From Asparagopsis taxiformis (lineage: Eukaryota; Rhodophyta; Florideophyceae; Bonnemaisoniales; Bonnemaisoniaceae), in NCBI GenBank assembly GCA_030407315.1, contig JALQPE010002043.1, positions 1-31,900 of the forward strand: a DNA stretch of 31,900 nucleotides, written 5' to 3'. The translations under genes were made by a program, and so were the position numbers. The notes under the pieces were generated by a model. That model did not search any database. It saw nothing but the letters and a program-made list of their open reading frames with translations, and was not told where the DNA came from. Numbering within the stretch: position 1 is the stretch's first letter; every line of letters begins with the position of its first letter. This document shows, piece by piece, positions 10,601-19,071 of this stretch.

Positions 10601-12043
10601 AGGATGCAGCTGTCCCGCCATACCAACCCCTTGAAGTTGTTCCCGGCCCTTAGGCCACTTGAGGACGTCGCCATAGACCTCATGGGTCCTCTACCGAAAA
10701 CCTCCCGAGGAAAGTTACACGTTCTGGTCATCATGGACCGTTATTCTAAGCTGTGCAGGCTCGTGGCCATGCGCTCGATACAAGCTAGCTTGGTTGTGAA
10801 AGCCTTTGTGGAGGAATGGGTGTTTACTTATGGGGCACCTAAGACTATCCTGTCGGATAATGGACCCCAGTTTCGTTCTAAGACCTTCGTCGACGCCTGC
10901 GTCATTTTGGGTATTAAGCCGGTGACTACTACTACGTATCACCCGCAGACGAATGGTCAGGTCGAACGATTCAATAGGACGCTCGCGTCTATGCTGCGCC
11001 ATTACGTGGCTGAGGATCATCGCAACTGGGACGAATATCTCCCCGTCCTTGCCTACGCGTACAATCGGTGCGTGCACCGCTCGACGAATACAATTCCCTT
11101 CGAATTGGTCTTGACGCGCGCGCCACCGCCAATAGGCTTGGAGGATATTAAACTCAAAGGCGATGAAGCCTGGACGCGTGATTCCTGGCGCCGGCAGCTT
11201 CGTGGGTTGTATGCGCGCGCTAATTCCTCGCTCGCGAGAATGCAAGCCCGGTACAAGCGCGACTTCGATAAGGCGGTGCGAGCACCAAATCGCCGCATCC
11301 GAGCCGGGGACGCAGTCTATATCGACTTGCGCAATACCTCCCAGGAGACGACTATACTCGGGCGAGCCCGGAACAAGTTGGATTTCCAATCGATGGGTCC
11401 GTATACGGTTATATCTAACCAAGGTCACACGTTTGACATACTTGTCGACGGAATTCCCGAGAGAATTAGTTCGGATCGCGTACGCCCAGCCCCGGGTCAT
11501 GGACCGGTGCAGCCGGGTAGCGACGGTGAGGAGGAAGGCCGCGAAACCGCTAATGCAAGAAGTCGATTGCCGCGTCGCCCCCGGGCGAACGAAGTACAGA
11601 CGGAACCGGGTTCCGAAGCGCTTCTACCGGCAGATAGGGCGGTCCCGCCATCCGGGAATACGGTATCCGACCCGCGCAATCCCCAAGGAAGCACCCCCGC
11701 GCCAATCGTACGCGAAGATTACCCACGGGTAACGCAGGACGCAAGCGAACTGGTCAGTCCGACGCCGGTCGACGGTGACTCCGAGGAACACTCCAAGGAG
11801 TATACGATAGACGACCTTATCGAGGAATGGGTAGACGATGATGGCGTGTCCTACTTCCGTGTGCGCTGGTTGGGGTACGCCCCCGAGGAGGATACCTGGG
11901 AGCCGGAAGCGAACCTTCCCCCAGCTATAGTGGCTCGGCATCGGAAACGGACCGCACGTCAAAAAGAGCGCGCTCGTTTCAAACGGCCAAGTCACAGCCG
12001 GAAGGTAAGAATATCGTTGATCCACGGCGTCCGTTGGATCTAA
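7523..12043 (+). CDS. pol: Pol polyprotein: PR-RT-RNase H-IN-chromodomain
   Basis: Encodes the enzymes for reverse transcription and integration. With residues numbered from 7652: aspartic protease LDTGAS (about 76-81); RT with FCVDYRRLN, TTLDCNSGYWQI, FGLTNAPATFQ and the catalytic YLDD at about 544; RNase H (YTLDVDAS, TEKEC, RTDHNSL, PDALSR); integrase with an HHCC finger (HYSATAGHP...C-x2-C, about 938-980) and the D-D-E core (IDLMGPLP, LSDNGPQF, NGQVERFNRT); and a chromodomain at about 1380-1435 (FRVRWLGYAPEEDTWEP), which in chromoviruses guides insertion to marked chromatin. All key catalytic residues seen are intact. The frame opens after a stop at 7520-7522 and is -1 relative to gag. There is no ATG near its start (only a GTG at 7652), so expression as a Gag-Pol fusion is most likely. 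Confidence 0.95.
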   Translation, partial: TPTGVGRAIGRRELFLQRYWPPPGKRDGGGDVGEPPPSASTPGVKFAHSPLPGAEQVGQAQTATSQLAPVVQNIVQGQPAGSRDEPGDVSVLTVGTRNYQVDALLGLTKVSFSYLAAVLDTGASLSVIRENALPTDWRQRYPLEKLPAGTRVLDANGRRMPPIAVAILHLQVGKSTIRQRFIVVEQLAVACILGCDFINAHVDAVLPPKRLFIMRHTQERIPIGWRKSLTRVPVPQSPLLPRPRNRNVRVAASITLPPRRTTRVSVITSEPGLQVLVPKKALLEGKNIQMANGVISARALVPFAVEVANFGNRDVKLPKGMVLGHTEGPPASILTVGSIENGPREANDPGRTKDPRVIDNALPVGGEPPTGEACLRAEPAPDWRQTVLDTIEVSNPSLGKKIIAMLEKHASMWSGHLGEISATQHRIDLKPDTVPIRQAPYRAGHKNREIIATQVREMLQAGVIEPAQSEWASPVVVVPKKDGSSRFCVDYRRLNAVTVKDAYPIPRMDDCIDSLGEAAIFTTLDCNSGYWQIPIAEADKEKTAFTAHVGSYQFVRMPFGLTNAPATFQRALDILLSGVKWQFCLVYLDDVIIFSREEEEHIAHVDAILTILRNAGVSLKFKKSEFFRKSVDYLGHRIRPGKLEVITTGLDAIHGSLYPRTQTQLRSFLGSCNVYRRFVKSYAKISAPLTELLKKGMPVQLDEPSDAQLEAFNELKKALASPPILRLPHAGKPYTLDVDASDGQMGCALLQEQEDKLLHPVGYWSKTLTDTQRRYTTTEKECLSVFWAISLLRPYLEGARFTVRTDHNSLTWILSITPSEGRLARWRLRLSEFDFDIQYRPGIKNVVPDALSRIETTGEDRTPIDEDIPTFSIQEGEKTHGTFTKDDEYRVTEDMYPLPLGDSVPCFVSTHELVPEAISRDEWIQAQLVDEFCQTMRKRMDDGVDQQVVLTEDGILARKLPALARPQVLVPESLRPRLLRNYHYSATAGHPGVRRMYDTLRQGLYWPTMVVDVHATVRGCETCARDRMQLSRHTNPLKLFPALRPLEDVAIDLMGPLPKTSRGKLHVLVIMDRYSKLCRLVAMRSIQASLVVKAFVEEWVFTYGAPKTILSDNGPQFRSKTFVDACVILGIKPVTTTTYHPQTNGQVERFNRTLASMLRHYVAEDHRNWDEYLPVLAYAYNRCVHRSTNTIPFELVLTRAPPPIGLEDIKLKGDEAWTRDSWRRQLRGLYARANSSLARMQARYKRDFDKAVRAPNRRIRAGDAVYIDLRNTSQETTILGRARNKLDFQSMGPYTVISNQGHTFDILVDGIPERISSDRVRPAPGHGPVQPGSDGEEEGRETANARSRLPRRPRANEVQTEPGSEALLPADRAVPPSGNTVSDPRNPQGSTPAPIVREDYPRVTQDASELVSPTPVDGDSEEHSKEYTIDDLIEEWVDDDGVSYFRVRWLGYAPEEDTWEPEANLPPAIVARHRKRTARQKERARFKRPSHSRKVRISLIHGVRWI

Positions 12044-14437
12044 GTGACGCACAGTCACCGGACCCAGATGTCACGCGCTGGTTGGCCGTGGCCAAATGGC
12101 AACGTACACAACCAGACCGATATATCGCTACGAGTGTACGCTGACCACGGCGCGTGCGCCGTGCCGGAAGGGATGGACGCAAATCGGGCGGGAGCCAATA
12201 GAAACACCAGGGATGTCGACATCCAGGGTGATCGCCCTGACGTATTCTTCCCCTTCCGGGTGAAGTAATGTAGGGCCAATAACCCGCCTAAGGCGCGTAC
12301 CCCCCTTCCTGAACCCTCTCTGCCACGGCAAGGGAGCAATCAATGGACCGCGGCCGATCCTGCAAACCTTCCTTCCTAGGAAGCCCCTTTGTGCTTTCGT
12401 GCACGGAACCACCCCTTGGGCAATGATCGAAATCAGAATGGACCAATGGTCGTGACCACGGTCAGCGATGCGTGCTTCCCTGTAGGAATCGCGTCATGAC
12501 TGACTAATCACGGGCCGCCATCCTGTGGCTTCCCCAACTCACTTGTGAGTTCCAGCCTGCAATCATTAACAAGCACCCCACGGGAGTTCCTTGTTATGCA
12601 CGCCGCGGCATCTCGCGATTCGCGACCGGGAAGCCATGGACGCCATTACGCGACTTCAGTGTCCATACCATGGCGTGCAAGGTCCGAGGACATGCGAGGA
12701 AGAATCCGGAATCCACCCGTCCGTCCTTGGACTGAGGGGTACACCCAACGCCGTGAGAGGAAAAAGTGGTCGCCAATGCGTTCGAAACTTCGCACACGTA
12801 CCGTTCTGAGTACGCTGGACCCCGTCAGCAACTTGGGAAAGCAATTGGTCGCGACTAGAAGCATGCACTCGAGCCCGCGGCGCGCTATCATCATGGTGCG
12901 CCAGTCGCGCCCCTCAAGCGGTTGGCCAGCCACGCCAACACCACGAGTCCGCAAGGAGACGAATGTCACCAGCGGCCCGTACCGTCTCCAGCGAAGCCAC
13001 CCTAGGGTGTCGTTTGCAAGCCAGAGACTTAGAAAGGTTTCGGCGACCGGCTCCCTGACCAAATTGGCAATGGCAGAAATTCGGTACCCCCAAAAATGGG
13101 AAAATGGAACTTGAGGGTGAACACAATCACCCTCGATTTACATTAAGGTAGTGTCCATCGTTGGGCGTGAAAATCCGCACACGGACACTCCAGGGCATGC
13201 CGAACACCGCCAGCGGTTCAGAATCCCGATTGGCCGAAGCCAACACCCGCGGCAAGGAGAACGCAGTCGTCGAGAATCCATCTGCGCAGGGCGTTCTAAA
13301 GCCTATTACGGCTAGCTTTCCTAACTTTTTCGGAAGGCGTCAACGCCGGCATTCCCAGCGACTCCCGACGGTTCTGTTCGCTATGGTTTCGAGCGAGTGG
13401 CGTTGCGATTTAACATTCGTCCTTGGACTTAGAAAATTTCGGCGATCCGCTCCCAGGTCAAATTGGGCATTACAAAAATTTGTCATCTGCGAAATTGGGC
13501 AAGATGTAACCTGAGGGTGGAACACAACAACCTCAGTTTACATTAATGTAGTGTCCTCCATTGTCCTTGAAAACTCGCGCACGGGCACTCTGGAGTACGC
13601 TGAACATCGCTAGCGACTCGGAAAAACAATTGGCCTAGGCCATCACCCATTTCAGGGTCGACTCACTCGGGAGTATTTCGCCTAAGTGAGCACCCTGTCA
13701 CTAATGGTGGCCAACTCTCCTAACTTGCGCGGAATGCGCTGACGCTAGCGACACCAGCGTCTCACAACGGCCCTGACCGTAGTCATCCCGAACAAGTGGC
13801 TGCGCAGGACAACGGACGTCTTCGGACTTGGAGATATTTTACAGCTTGCCTCTCACATTATGGCCGGTTGTAATTATCCGCGATGGGATGCACGTACCTT
13901 GGGACTCTCGACACGCGTGCGTGGATGGTCGCACGACCCCTCGACTTCCGTCCAGTGGGAACTCTATTGCCAGTTCCATGCGCGAGAGCGATTCTCACTC
14001 ACCGGCTTGCCGGTAAAGATTGTCACTGCGGCTATCGAGCCGCCTGACAAAAGCGATGACGTCTTGCAAGAGAGCGTCAGTTCGGATGGCGAATTCAGTT
14101 GAATTCGCGCAACAGCGAAGGCCGTAGCCACGCATCGCCCAAGAGCGTAAGGCGACTAGCGGCGAAGGCCATCGCGAACGGCCATTATTATGGCACATCA
14201 TAGCCCCCGGGACACGGTTTCTCACCCACGGGGTGAGTTTTCATCCGACTCCCGAGGGACCTCTTTTGTAGCAGGGGTTAGGTGATGCGTAATTCCTACC
14301 CTCGTTGCATAAAGGAATTCATTTGGAAACTCAGCTTTATTGTCGCACACCTACAATGGCTCTCTATACGCGGGTATCAACTGACAAGGATTACCTTAGG
14401 GTATCAGTTGCTACTACGCGCTTCGAACGGGCTGCGA
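12044..14437. other. 2.4-kb non-coding region between pol and the antisense ORF
   Basis: No convincing gene on either strand. An open frame at 12545-13114 (+) overlaps the tandem repeats, has a biased Arg/Ser composition and no domain, so I left it out. The region contains three diverged ~400-bp repeat units (about 12750-13870). A splice-donor-like aaggtaaga lies just inside the pol end (GT at 12005). Confidence 0.6.
12750..13870 (+). repeat. Three diverged ~400-bp tandem repeats
   Basis: Matching landmarks recur at near-regular spacing. A c-g-c-a-c-a-c-g-like motif followed by a similar ~70-bp stretch lies at about 12791, 13176 and 13576. The sequence gagggtg(g)aacacaa with a following ttacattaa lies at 13115 and 13513. 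A gacttagaaa/gacttggaga block lies at about 13025, 13428 and 13829. Units are heavily diverged, so the array is older than the current insertion. Similar 3' tandem arrays are known from large plant Ty3/gypsy elements; the role here is unknown. Confidence 0.7.
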
Positions 14438-17400
14438 CTAACGGCGCGTACGAGTCCGACGAGTCGGCCTGTCCTTGTTAATAGGAGACCCCACGCTCGC
14501 TGAAGGGGAAGAGGGCTGAGCCCTTTTACGCCTTCGGGCGACTCGTTGCCCCGCCGCCGCCACTGCGGCCGCGACTGTCGCCACCGGTGACGTCACATTG
14601 AGGCGACGCGTGGCGCGCGCGGGCGATCGAGGGTCTTCGACGACTTGCACGGACTCTCCACCCGGGGACGTTGCGTCAGTGGGCTTAGGAGTTGCCTCCT
14701 TTATGCCCTCAGACTCTTTTTCAGTACCCCCAGCGGTGGCGACACCAGTAACACCCGTCGCCGTAGGAGTAGCAACCGCGGAGGTCGGCTTACTCGTGGC
14801 GGGTTCGACCCCAGCCACAGCCGTAGCAGTTCCCGCTGCCGTTGGGGCAGGAACGACCGAGGTCGTCGCCTTGACAGCTTCGACTGCCATTGGGTCGGCC
14901 GGAGCAGAACCACCCGACGCTACCGCATCGGAAGCGCCCCTAGCCGACGGTGTAGGAGCGTTGGCAACGGGACGCGCGGCCGTGGCCGCACCAAGAGGGG
15001 CTGTTATCGTCTCTTCAGACGTGGCCGCCGGGGCAGTCGCTGCACCCGAGGGTGACGCGGCGGGGACCCCCCGCCCGTGTAAGAACGCCATACCCGGGAA
15101 GGCACGCGCGAGCGCGTTACCAGGGAGAGGGCGTGACCCTTCAACGTCTGCTTGGCGAACACGCAGGTCTTCTACCGTCATGATGGCGCGTGCGGCCCTA
15201 GCGCATATCGTGTTGGACTGCTGATGCAGATCCCAGACCTGACAGAGCGCGCTCTGCAGGGCTAACTCCTGTTCCGCCAAATCACGCGCGTACCCCAGCC
15301 GGCTCTTGAACAAGTCATCGTGCTTTCGCTTCAGCAGCGTGTTCTCAGCCATCAATTCTGCTCGCAGAGTTTCCTTCTCGCCCTTAACCGTCGCCAAGGC
15401 AGCTTCGGCTGACACTCGCGCCGCTTCGCTTTGTGCCAATCGCTCTCGACCCGCAGACACCGCGCGCTGGAGCTCTTCCACGCGCTTTTCCAAGGCCGAA
15501 GCATGCGCAGTCATGTCGGACGGGAGGGAACGGTCGGACGGCCGCGGCCGAGTAATCGACGACGGACCGGCTGAATCAGCCGGGACAGGCTCAACGGTGG
15601 CTATGTCTGCCGACGCGTCTGTGGCCGCCGGAGGACGCGCTGACCTGGGAACCGCGACGGGCAAGCCCGTTTCTTCCCGCGGAAGGAGAGGACGACCACC
15701 ATGGGTCTGATACGATATGCAGTCCTCCACGAGTCGCCCTAGGGTAACGTAATCCCACCCCCTGGCCATCCAACCTCCCATAAGGGGTTGCGCGGCAGTG
15801 TATTCGAGGACCCTAAGGGGGATGCCCAACTCGAGGCGTACTCCGAACAGGTACGACGATAAGTCGATCGAATGCGAGACCGGGTCCATTGGCACCCACT
15901 TGCTCAGCCGACGCGTCGGTTCGTAAGGAGAATTGGGTAGCGGCACGATGTCCACTGTCTCCCACGGGAATGTTTCGTGCAAGCGATAGAAATGCTCGAG
16001 CAACTCGGGTGTGACATCGAAGCACTCGAAATTGCGGATGAGTCCGCTAGGCCAGATGGGTGCCTCGACGCCCAAAGAGCGTATCTTCTTGAACATCTCC
16101 TCAGGGACTTGGTGCATGCGGTTTTGCGCCACAATATTCTCCAACCACGTCGCGGCGTAGTAGCACACCCACTCCGTATGGGCCATCTTGTCCAAAACCC
16201 TCGCGAGGGTACCCCCTTCCGAGCTCACCAGGTGTGACGCTGCGTAGCGGTACACGAGCGGCATCGGGAACAAGACCTCCCATTCGGGGACTTCCATCCA
16301 ACGGGGTATGCGAGCATAGTAACGTCGACGCAACCTGGTCGGGATGCGCACGTATTCGACGTCCTTGAACGTTATGACGTAACCCCGCGGACCCGGCCGG
16401 AGATGCAGCGGTTGGTTACTCGTTTGAGGAAACGTGCGCCGACGTTCGTCGCGATACTCCCCACCCCACCGCTGGCGAATCCAGCGCACTGGGAACATTG
16501 GAGCCTGGTCCGCCAGTAGACGAATGTCCACCTCAGCGAAATCGTCAACCAACGCCCCAAGTTGGTCTAATTTGATCCAACGGGCGATCATTCGAACCAT
16601 TGGTTCGTCTTCTGGTTCACTGAGGTGATACACGTCGCTCGGGAAGTTGGCCGGGATAGTGATACGACATCGGCCATGTTCCATGCGCTTGCGCATTACC
16701 TGATCAGCCACGGCGGCTCCGTGAGTTCCTTTGATGCATTCGAACCGTTCCAGGACGGGGCGGCGCAACGGCAAGCGTCCGTATGACTCGTAGCTGCGGT
16801 AACCGGGTGCGCGCGAGAGCTCGTGCCCAAAGGCGTCTTGATGATGGATGAAGGGTTGCGTGTGAAGCGTCCGCATCCACTCCACCACCCTCGTCTCATG
16901 CCCAGGGGCAACTCCAGCCGACGGGGCTACCGGAGGTTTCGTCAACCATAAAGGCCGCGGCGCCCGCGGGGACGGTGACCCGTAATAAGGATCTCGTCGC
17001 GTCCCTTGAGACTCCGGGGTTCCCCCGGTTAATTGGGAGTGGTCTGGGATGTCGGACGTCTTGCCCGAGGGCAAAGTGTTGACCATGCTTAACACTTCAC
17101 CCAACTTGGCGGCCATGGCCGGTGACTCAGCTTCGCCAACGAGGCGAGCCAACGCGGAGTATACTTGTCCCCCGGCTGGAGCCGCGACGGTTCCCGCAGA
17201 TGACTCCCCAGGGAGACGACCGTGGCCACCGTCACTCGGCGCCCTTGCCGGGGCCGGTACCGAAGGGGAGACGCCCCGCCCCTGACGACCTTGAGTTTGG
17301 TCCCCCCTGGCTGCAGTGGAGCCAAAACGCGGAGGGCGGTTGCCGCCACCTGTGGGGGTGAAATACGAAACACCCGAGGGGATGACAGAATCGCGCGCAG

Positions 17401-17755
17401 GCCGCGGCCGTGGGTGGTTATAGTAATAACTTGGCATCACTTCAGTCCCCGCATAAGGGTCAGAAAGGCCTTGCGTGGCTGCTGCGGCAGGAGCATAGAG
17501 GTCAAGATAAGAGCCCGGCAACGGTTGATGGGCTGCCGCGCGCGCTGTCACCGCCGAGGCAGTATTGGTCGGAGTACTCGTTGCAGGCAACGAGCGAGTA
17601 GACTCCCGAGGGTTTTTGTCGACGTCGCCTTTCGCGTCGGGATGCGGAGGCGTCATGGTTCCCCACTCGCTGAAGTGGATCGGGATAGGGGAAACGGAAG
17701 TGACGAGTCGCTGTGAGGATGAAGAGAAGGAAGGTGGGGGAGTTGATGGATACAT
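14438..17755 (-). CDS. Large antisense accessory protein of the retrotransposon (function unknown)
   Basis: A 1105-residue ORF on the strand opposite gag-pol, ending 42 bp short of the 3' LTR. I do not recognise it. Residues 1 to about 270 are rich in Pro/Ser/Ala/Gly and probably disordered. Residues about 270-690 look like a folded, Trp/Tyr/Arg-rich domain (for example WIRQRWGGEYRDERRR, YRLHETFPWETVDIVPLP). Residues about 750-840 form a heptad-rich coiled coil (ALEKRVEELQRAVSAGRERL). An Ala/Thr-rich stretch follows, then a basic tail (RRRKR, RPTRRTRTRR) that could be a nuclear-localisation or nucleic-acid-binding tail. An uninterrupted 3.3-kb frame with such ordered domain composition argues for a real gene. 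The start ATG (17753-17755) is so close to the LTR that its promoter must lie in or beyond the LTR, read backwards. Antisense ORFs exist in some plant Ty3/gypsy lineages, but homology is untested. Confidence 0.7.
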   Translation of the reverse strand: MYPSTPPPSFSSSSQRLVTSVSPIPIHFSEWGTMTPPHPDAKGDVDKNPRESTRSLPATSTPTNTASAVTARAAAHQPLPGSYLDLYAPAAAATQGLSDPYAGTEVMPSYYYNHPRPRPARDSVIPSGVSYFTPTGGGNRPPRFGSTAARGDQTQGRQGRGVSPSVPAPARAPSDGGHGRLPGESSAGTVAAPAGGQVYSALARLVGEAESPAMAAKLGEVLSMVNTLPSGKTSDIPDHSQLTGGTPESQGTRRDPYYGSPSPRAPRPLWLTKPPVAPSAGVAPGHETRVVEWMRTLHTQPFIHHQDAFGHELSRAPGYRSYESYGRLPLRRPVLERFECIKGTHGAAVADQVMRKRMEHGRCRITIPANFPSDVYHLSEPEDEPMVRMIARWIKLDQLGALVDDFAEVDIRLLADQAPMFPVRWIRQRWGGEYRDERRRTFPQTSNQPLHLRPGPRGYVITFKDVEYVRIPTRLRRRYYARIPRWMEVPEWEVLFPMPLVYRYAASHLVSSEGGTLARVLDKMAHTEWVCYYAATWLENIVAQNRMHQVPEEMFKKIRSLGVEAPIWPSGLIRNFECFDVTPELLEHFYRLHETFPWETVDIVPLPNSPYEPTRRLSKWVPMDPVSHSIDLSSYLFGVRLELGIPLRVLEYTAAQPLMGGWMARGWDYVTLGRLVEDCISYQTHGGRPLLPREETGLPVAVPRSARPPAATDASADIATVEPVPADSAGPSSITRPRPSDRSLPSDMTAHASALEKRVEELQRAVSAGRERLAQSEAARVSAEAALATVKGEKETLRAELMAENTLLKRKHDDLFKSRLGYARDLAEQELALQSALCQVWDLHQQSNTICARAARAIMTVEDLRVRQADVEGSRPLPGNALARAFPGMAFLHGRGVPAASPSGAATAPAATSEETITAPLGAATAARPVANAPTPSARGASDAVASGGSAPADPMAVEAVKATTSVVPAPTAAGTATAVAGVEPATSKPTSAVATPTATGVTGVATAGGTEKESEGIKEATPKPTDATSPGGESVQVVEDPRSPARATRRLNVTSPVATVAAAVAAAGQRVARRRKRAQPSSPSASVGSPINKDRPTRRTRTRR

Positions 17756-17784
17756 GATACCTGCGCGCAGGAGCGCGCCAGTTT

Positions 17785-17797
17785 AAGAAGGGGAGAG
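17785..17797 (+). other. Polypurine tract
   Basis: The all-purine run aagaaggggagag ends directly at the 3' LTR (17798). This is the expected position of the plus-strand DNA primer and confirms the element reads left to right. Confidence 0.9.
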
Positions 17798-19071
17798 TGT
17801 GGGACTCGTCCCGTATCGCGCTGCGAGCGGTCACGGGAGGGACAATTCCAGGCGTCTGGAATGGGCGTCAGGAAGGGTCGCTTAAGCGGTACGCTCGAGA
17901 GCGTGAGTGGGTGCTCGATAGGGAATCAGCCGCGAAGAGCCGCGTGGGGAATCAATAGCCACAGTGACGTGGCAAGGCAATTGTCGCCCAAGGGCGAATG
18001 GGCGCGTGCCGCCTTGCATTGGCACCGGGCCACATTGCTTGCGCGGGACCCTTCGGCGAGCGTGCAACGTGTAGCGATATAGGCGCGATTAGTCACACAC
18101 GTGTGCGAGCGGGAGGATTCTCCCGTTACAGCTACACACGTGTATGTTACGGCTAGCCGTTTCTATTAGTTTACACGTAGCAACGTAGCAGCTTACTCTG
18201 TAAGGCCCCTGGGCCGCATAAACACCCCACAAGGTCCATTGGACGCCGGACCGGGACCATTGGTCCTGGTCCGGTCCCGGCAGTCTCGTTGACCATTTAA
18301 GGTCAACGGATTGACCACTAAGCTACAATAAAGGTAGATCGTCTCGGTTCCAAATCTTTCGACTGTGGTCGTTTAACTTACAACTAAACGGCGGCGGCAA
18401 TTCCCTTACCGGATACCTGCTGCTCCGTTTCGATCTCCAATTGGGGATCGCTCGCACATTTCCCCAATTGCCCGCCGCGAGCCTCCTCCGGCGGGAGTGC
18501 ACGTGGATTGCCCTAGGGCATTTCGTCTCCACGGTAGTGGAGAACCTTCCCGCTTCTTTTAACGCCGCTAGGCGACCGGGAGGGGCCTTCCGCCCACCGG
18601 GACAAGGCTACCGACTGGGAGTGCTGTCGGTTGGCACCCCCAGCCGGTCAACCGAAGCCAACGCCCGCAGGCTTTTCAAACGGTCCCGACCGCTGCCGTC
18701 AGTGGTATCACAGTTGCGGAATACGTCGTGTGAAAACCACGCGTGGAGGCGACCACAATCCCCGCGGGGATCCATCGCGCTAAGTGCCTAGTTAACCCTT
18801 GAGTGGGTTGAGGACGGCCACGGCCGATAGATCCCTCCGGCAGGTTAGATCCAGCCGTCCCGGACCCCGCTCTACCACCCGCTACCGGGTTGGGAGACAG
18901 GTGTCCGGGCTCCGAGGGATCGATCCACCCGACACAGCCCTCGGGCTACTAGGATCGCACGAGGCGTCAACCTCGTGGAATCGGCGCTCTCACTCGTGAG
19001 TTCGAAGCCTTATCCCTATCCTCTAATCCTCCTCGGAGGTATAATCCATCTACAAGGGCTAAGGTCCTACA
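17798..19071 (+). repeat. 3' LTR of the chromovirus
   Basis: A 1274-bp copy of the 5' LTR, with the same TG start and CA end and the same length, so there is no net indel between the pair. By eye about 16 substitutions separate them (about 1.3%), nearly all transitions. The LTR could also drive the antisense ORF that starts 43 bp to its left, but no specific promoter motif decides this. Confidence 0.95.

Larger units (their letters stand above)
3731..19071 (+). mobile_element. Full-length Ty3/gypsy chromovirus, 15.3 kb
   Basis: Two direct 1274-bp LTRs begin TG and end CA. They enclose gag, pol in the order protease-RT-RNase H-integrase-chromodomain, a long 3' non-coding region, a large antisense ORF and a polypurine tract. 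Integrase after RT/RNase H places it in Ty3/gypsy, and the C-terminal chromodomain makes it a chromovirus. gag and pol are uninterrupted and the LTRs differ at only about 16 positions, so it is probably young and possibly competent. It is large for the group because about 5.7 kb lies between pol and the 3' LTR. No target-site duplication is visible (cctgc before, ccatc after), and the flanks are two unrelated broken elements. Confidence 0.95.

Noticed and set aside
10715..11732. 261-codon minus ORF and 189-codon plus ORF within the integrase region
   Set aside because: Both overlap clearly conserved integrase motifs of pol and have no domain of their own.
12545..13114. 189-codon plus-strand ORF downstream of pol
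   Set aside because: It crosses the diverged tandem repeats, the frame is not kept in the next unit, and the composition is Arg/Ser-biased without a domain.
14598..15710. Plus-strand ORFs opposite the antisense gene (208 and 134 codons)
   Set aside because: They are shadows of its low-complexity and coiled-coil parts; the minus-strand frame is several times longer and better structured.
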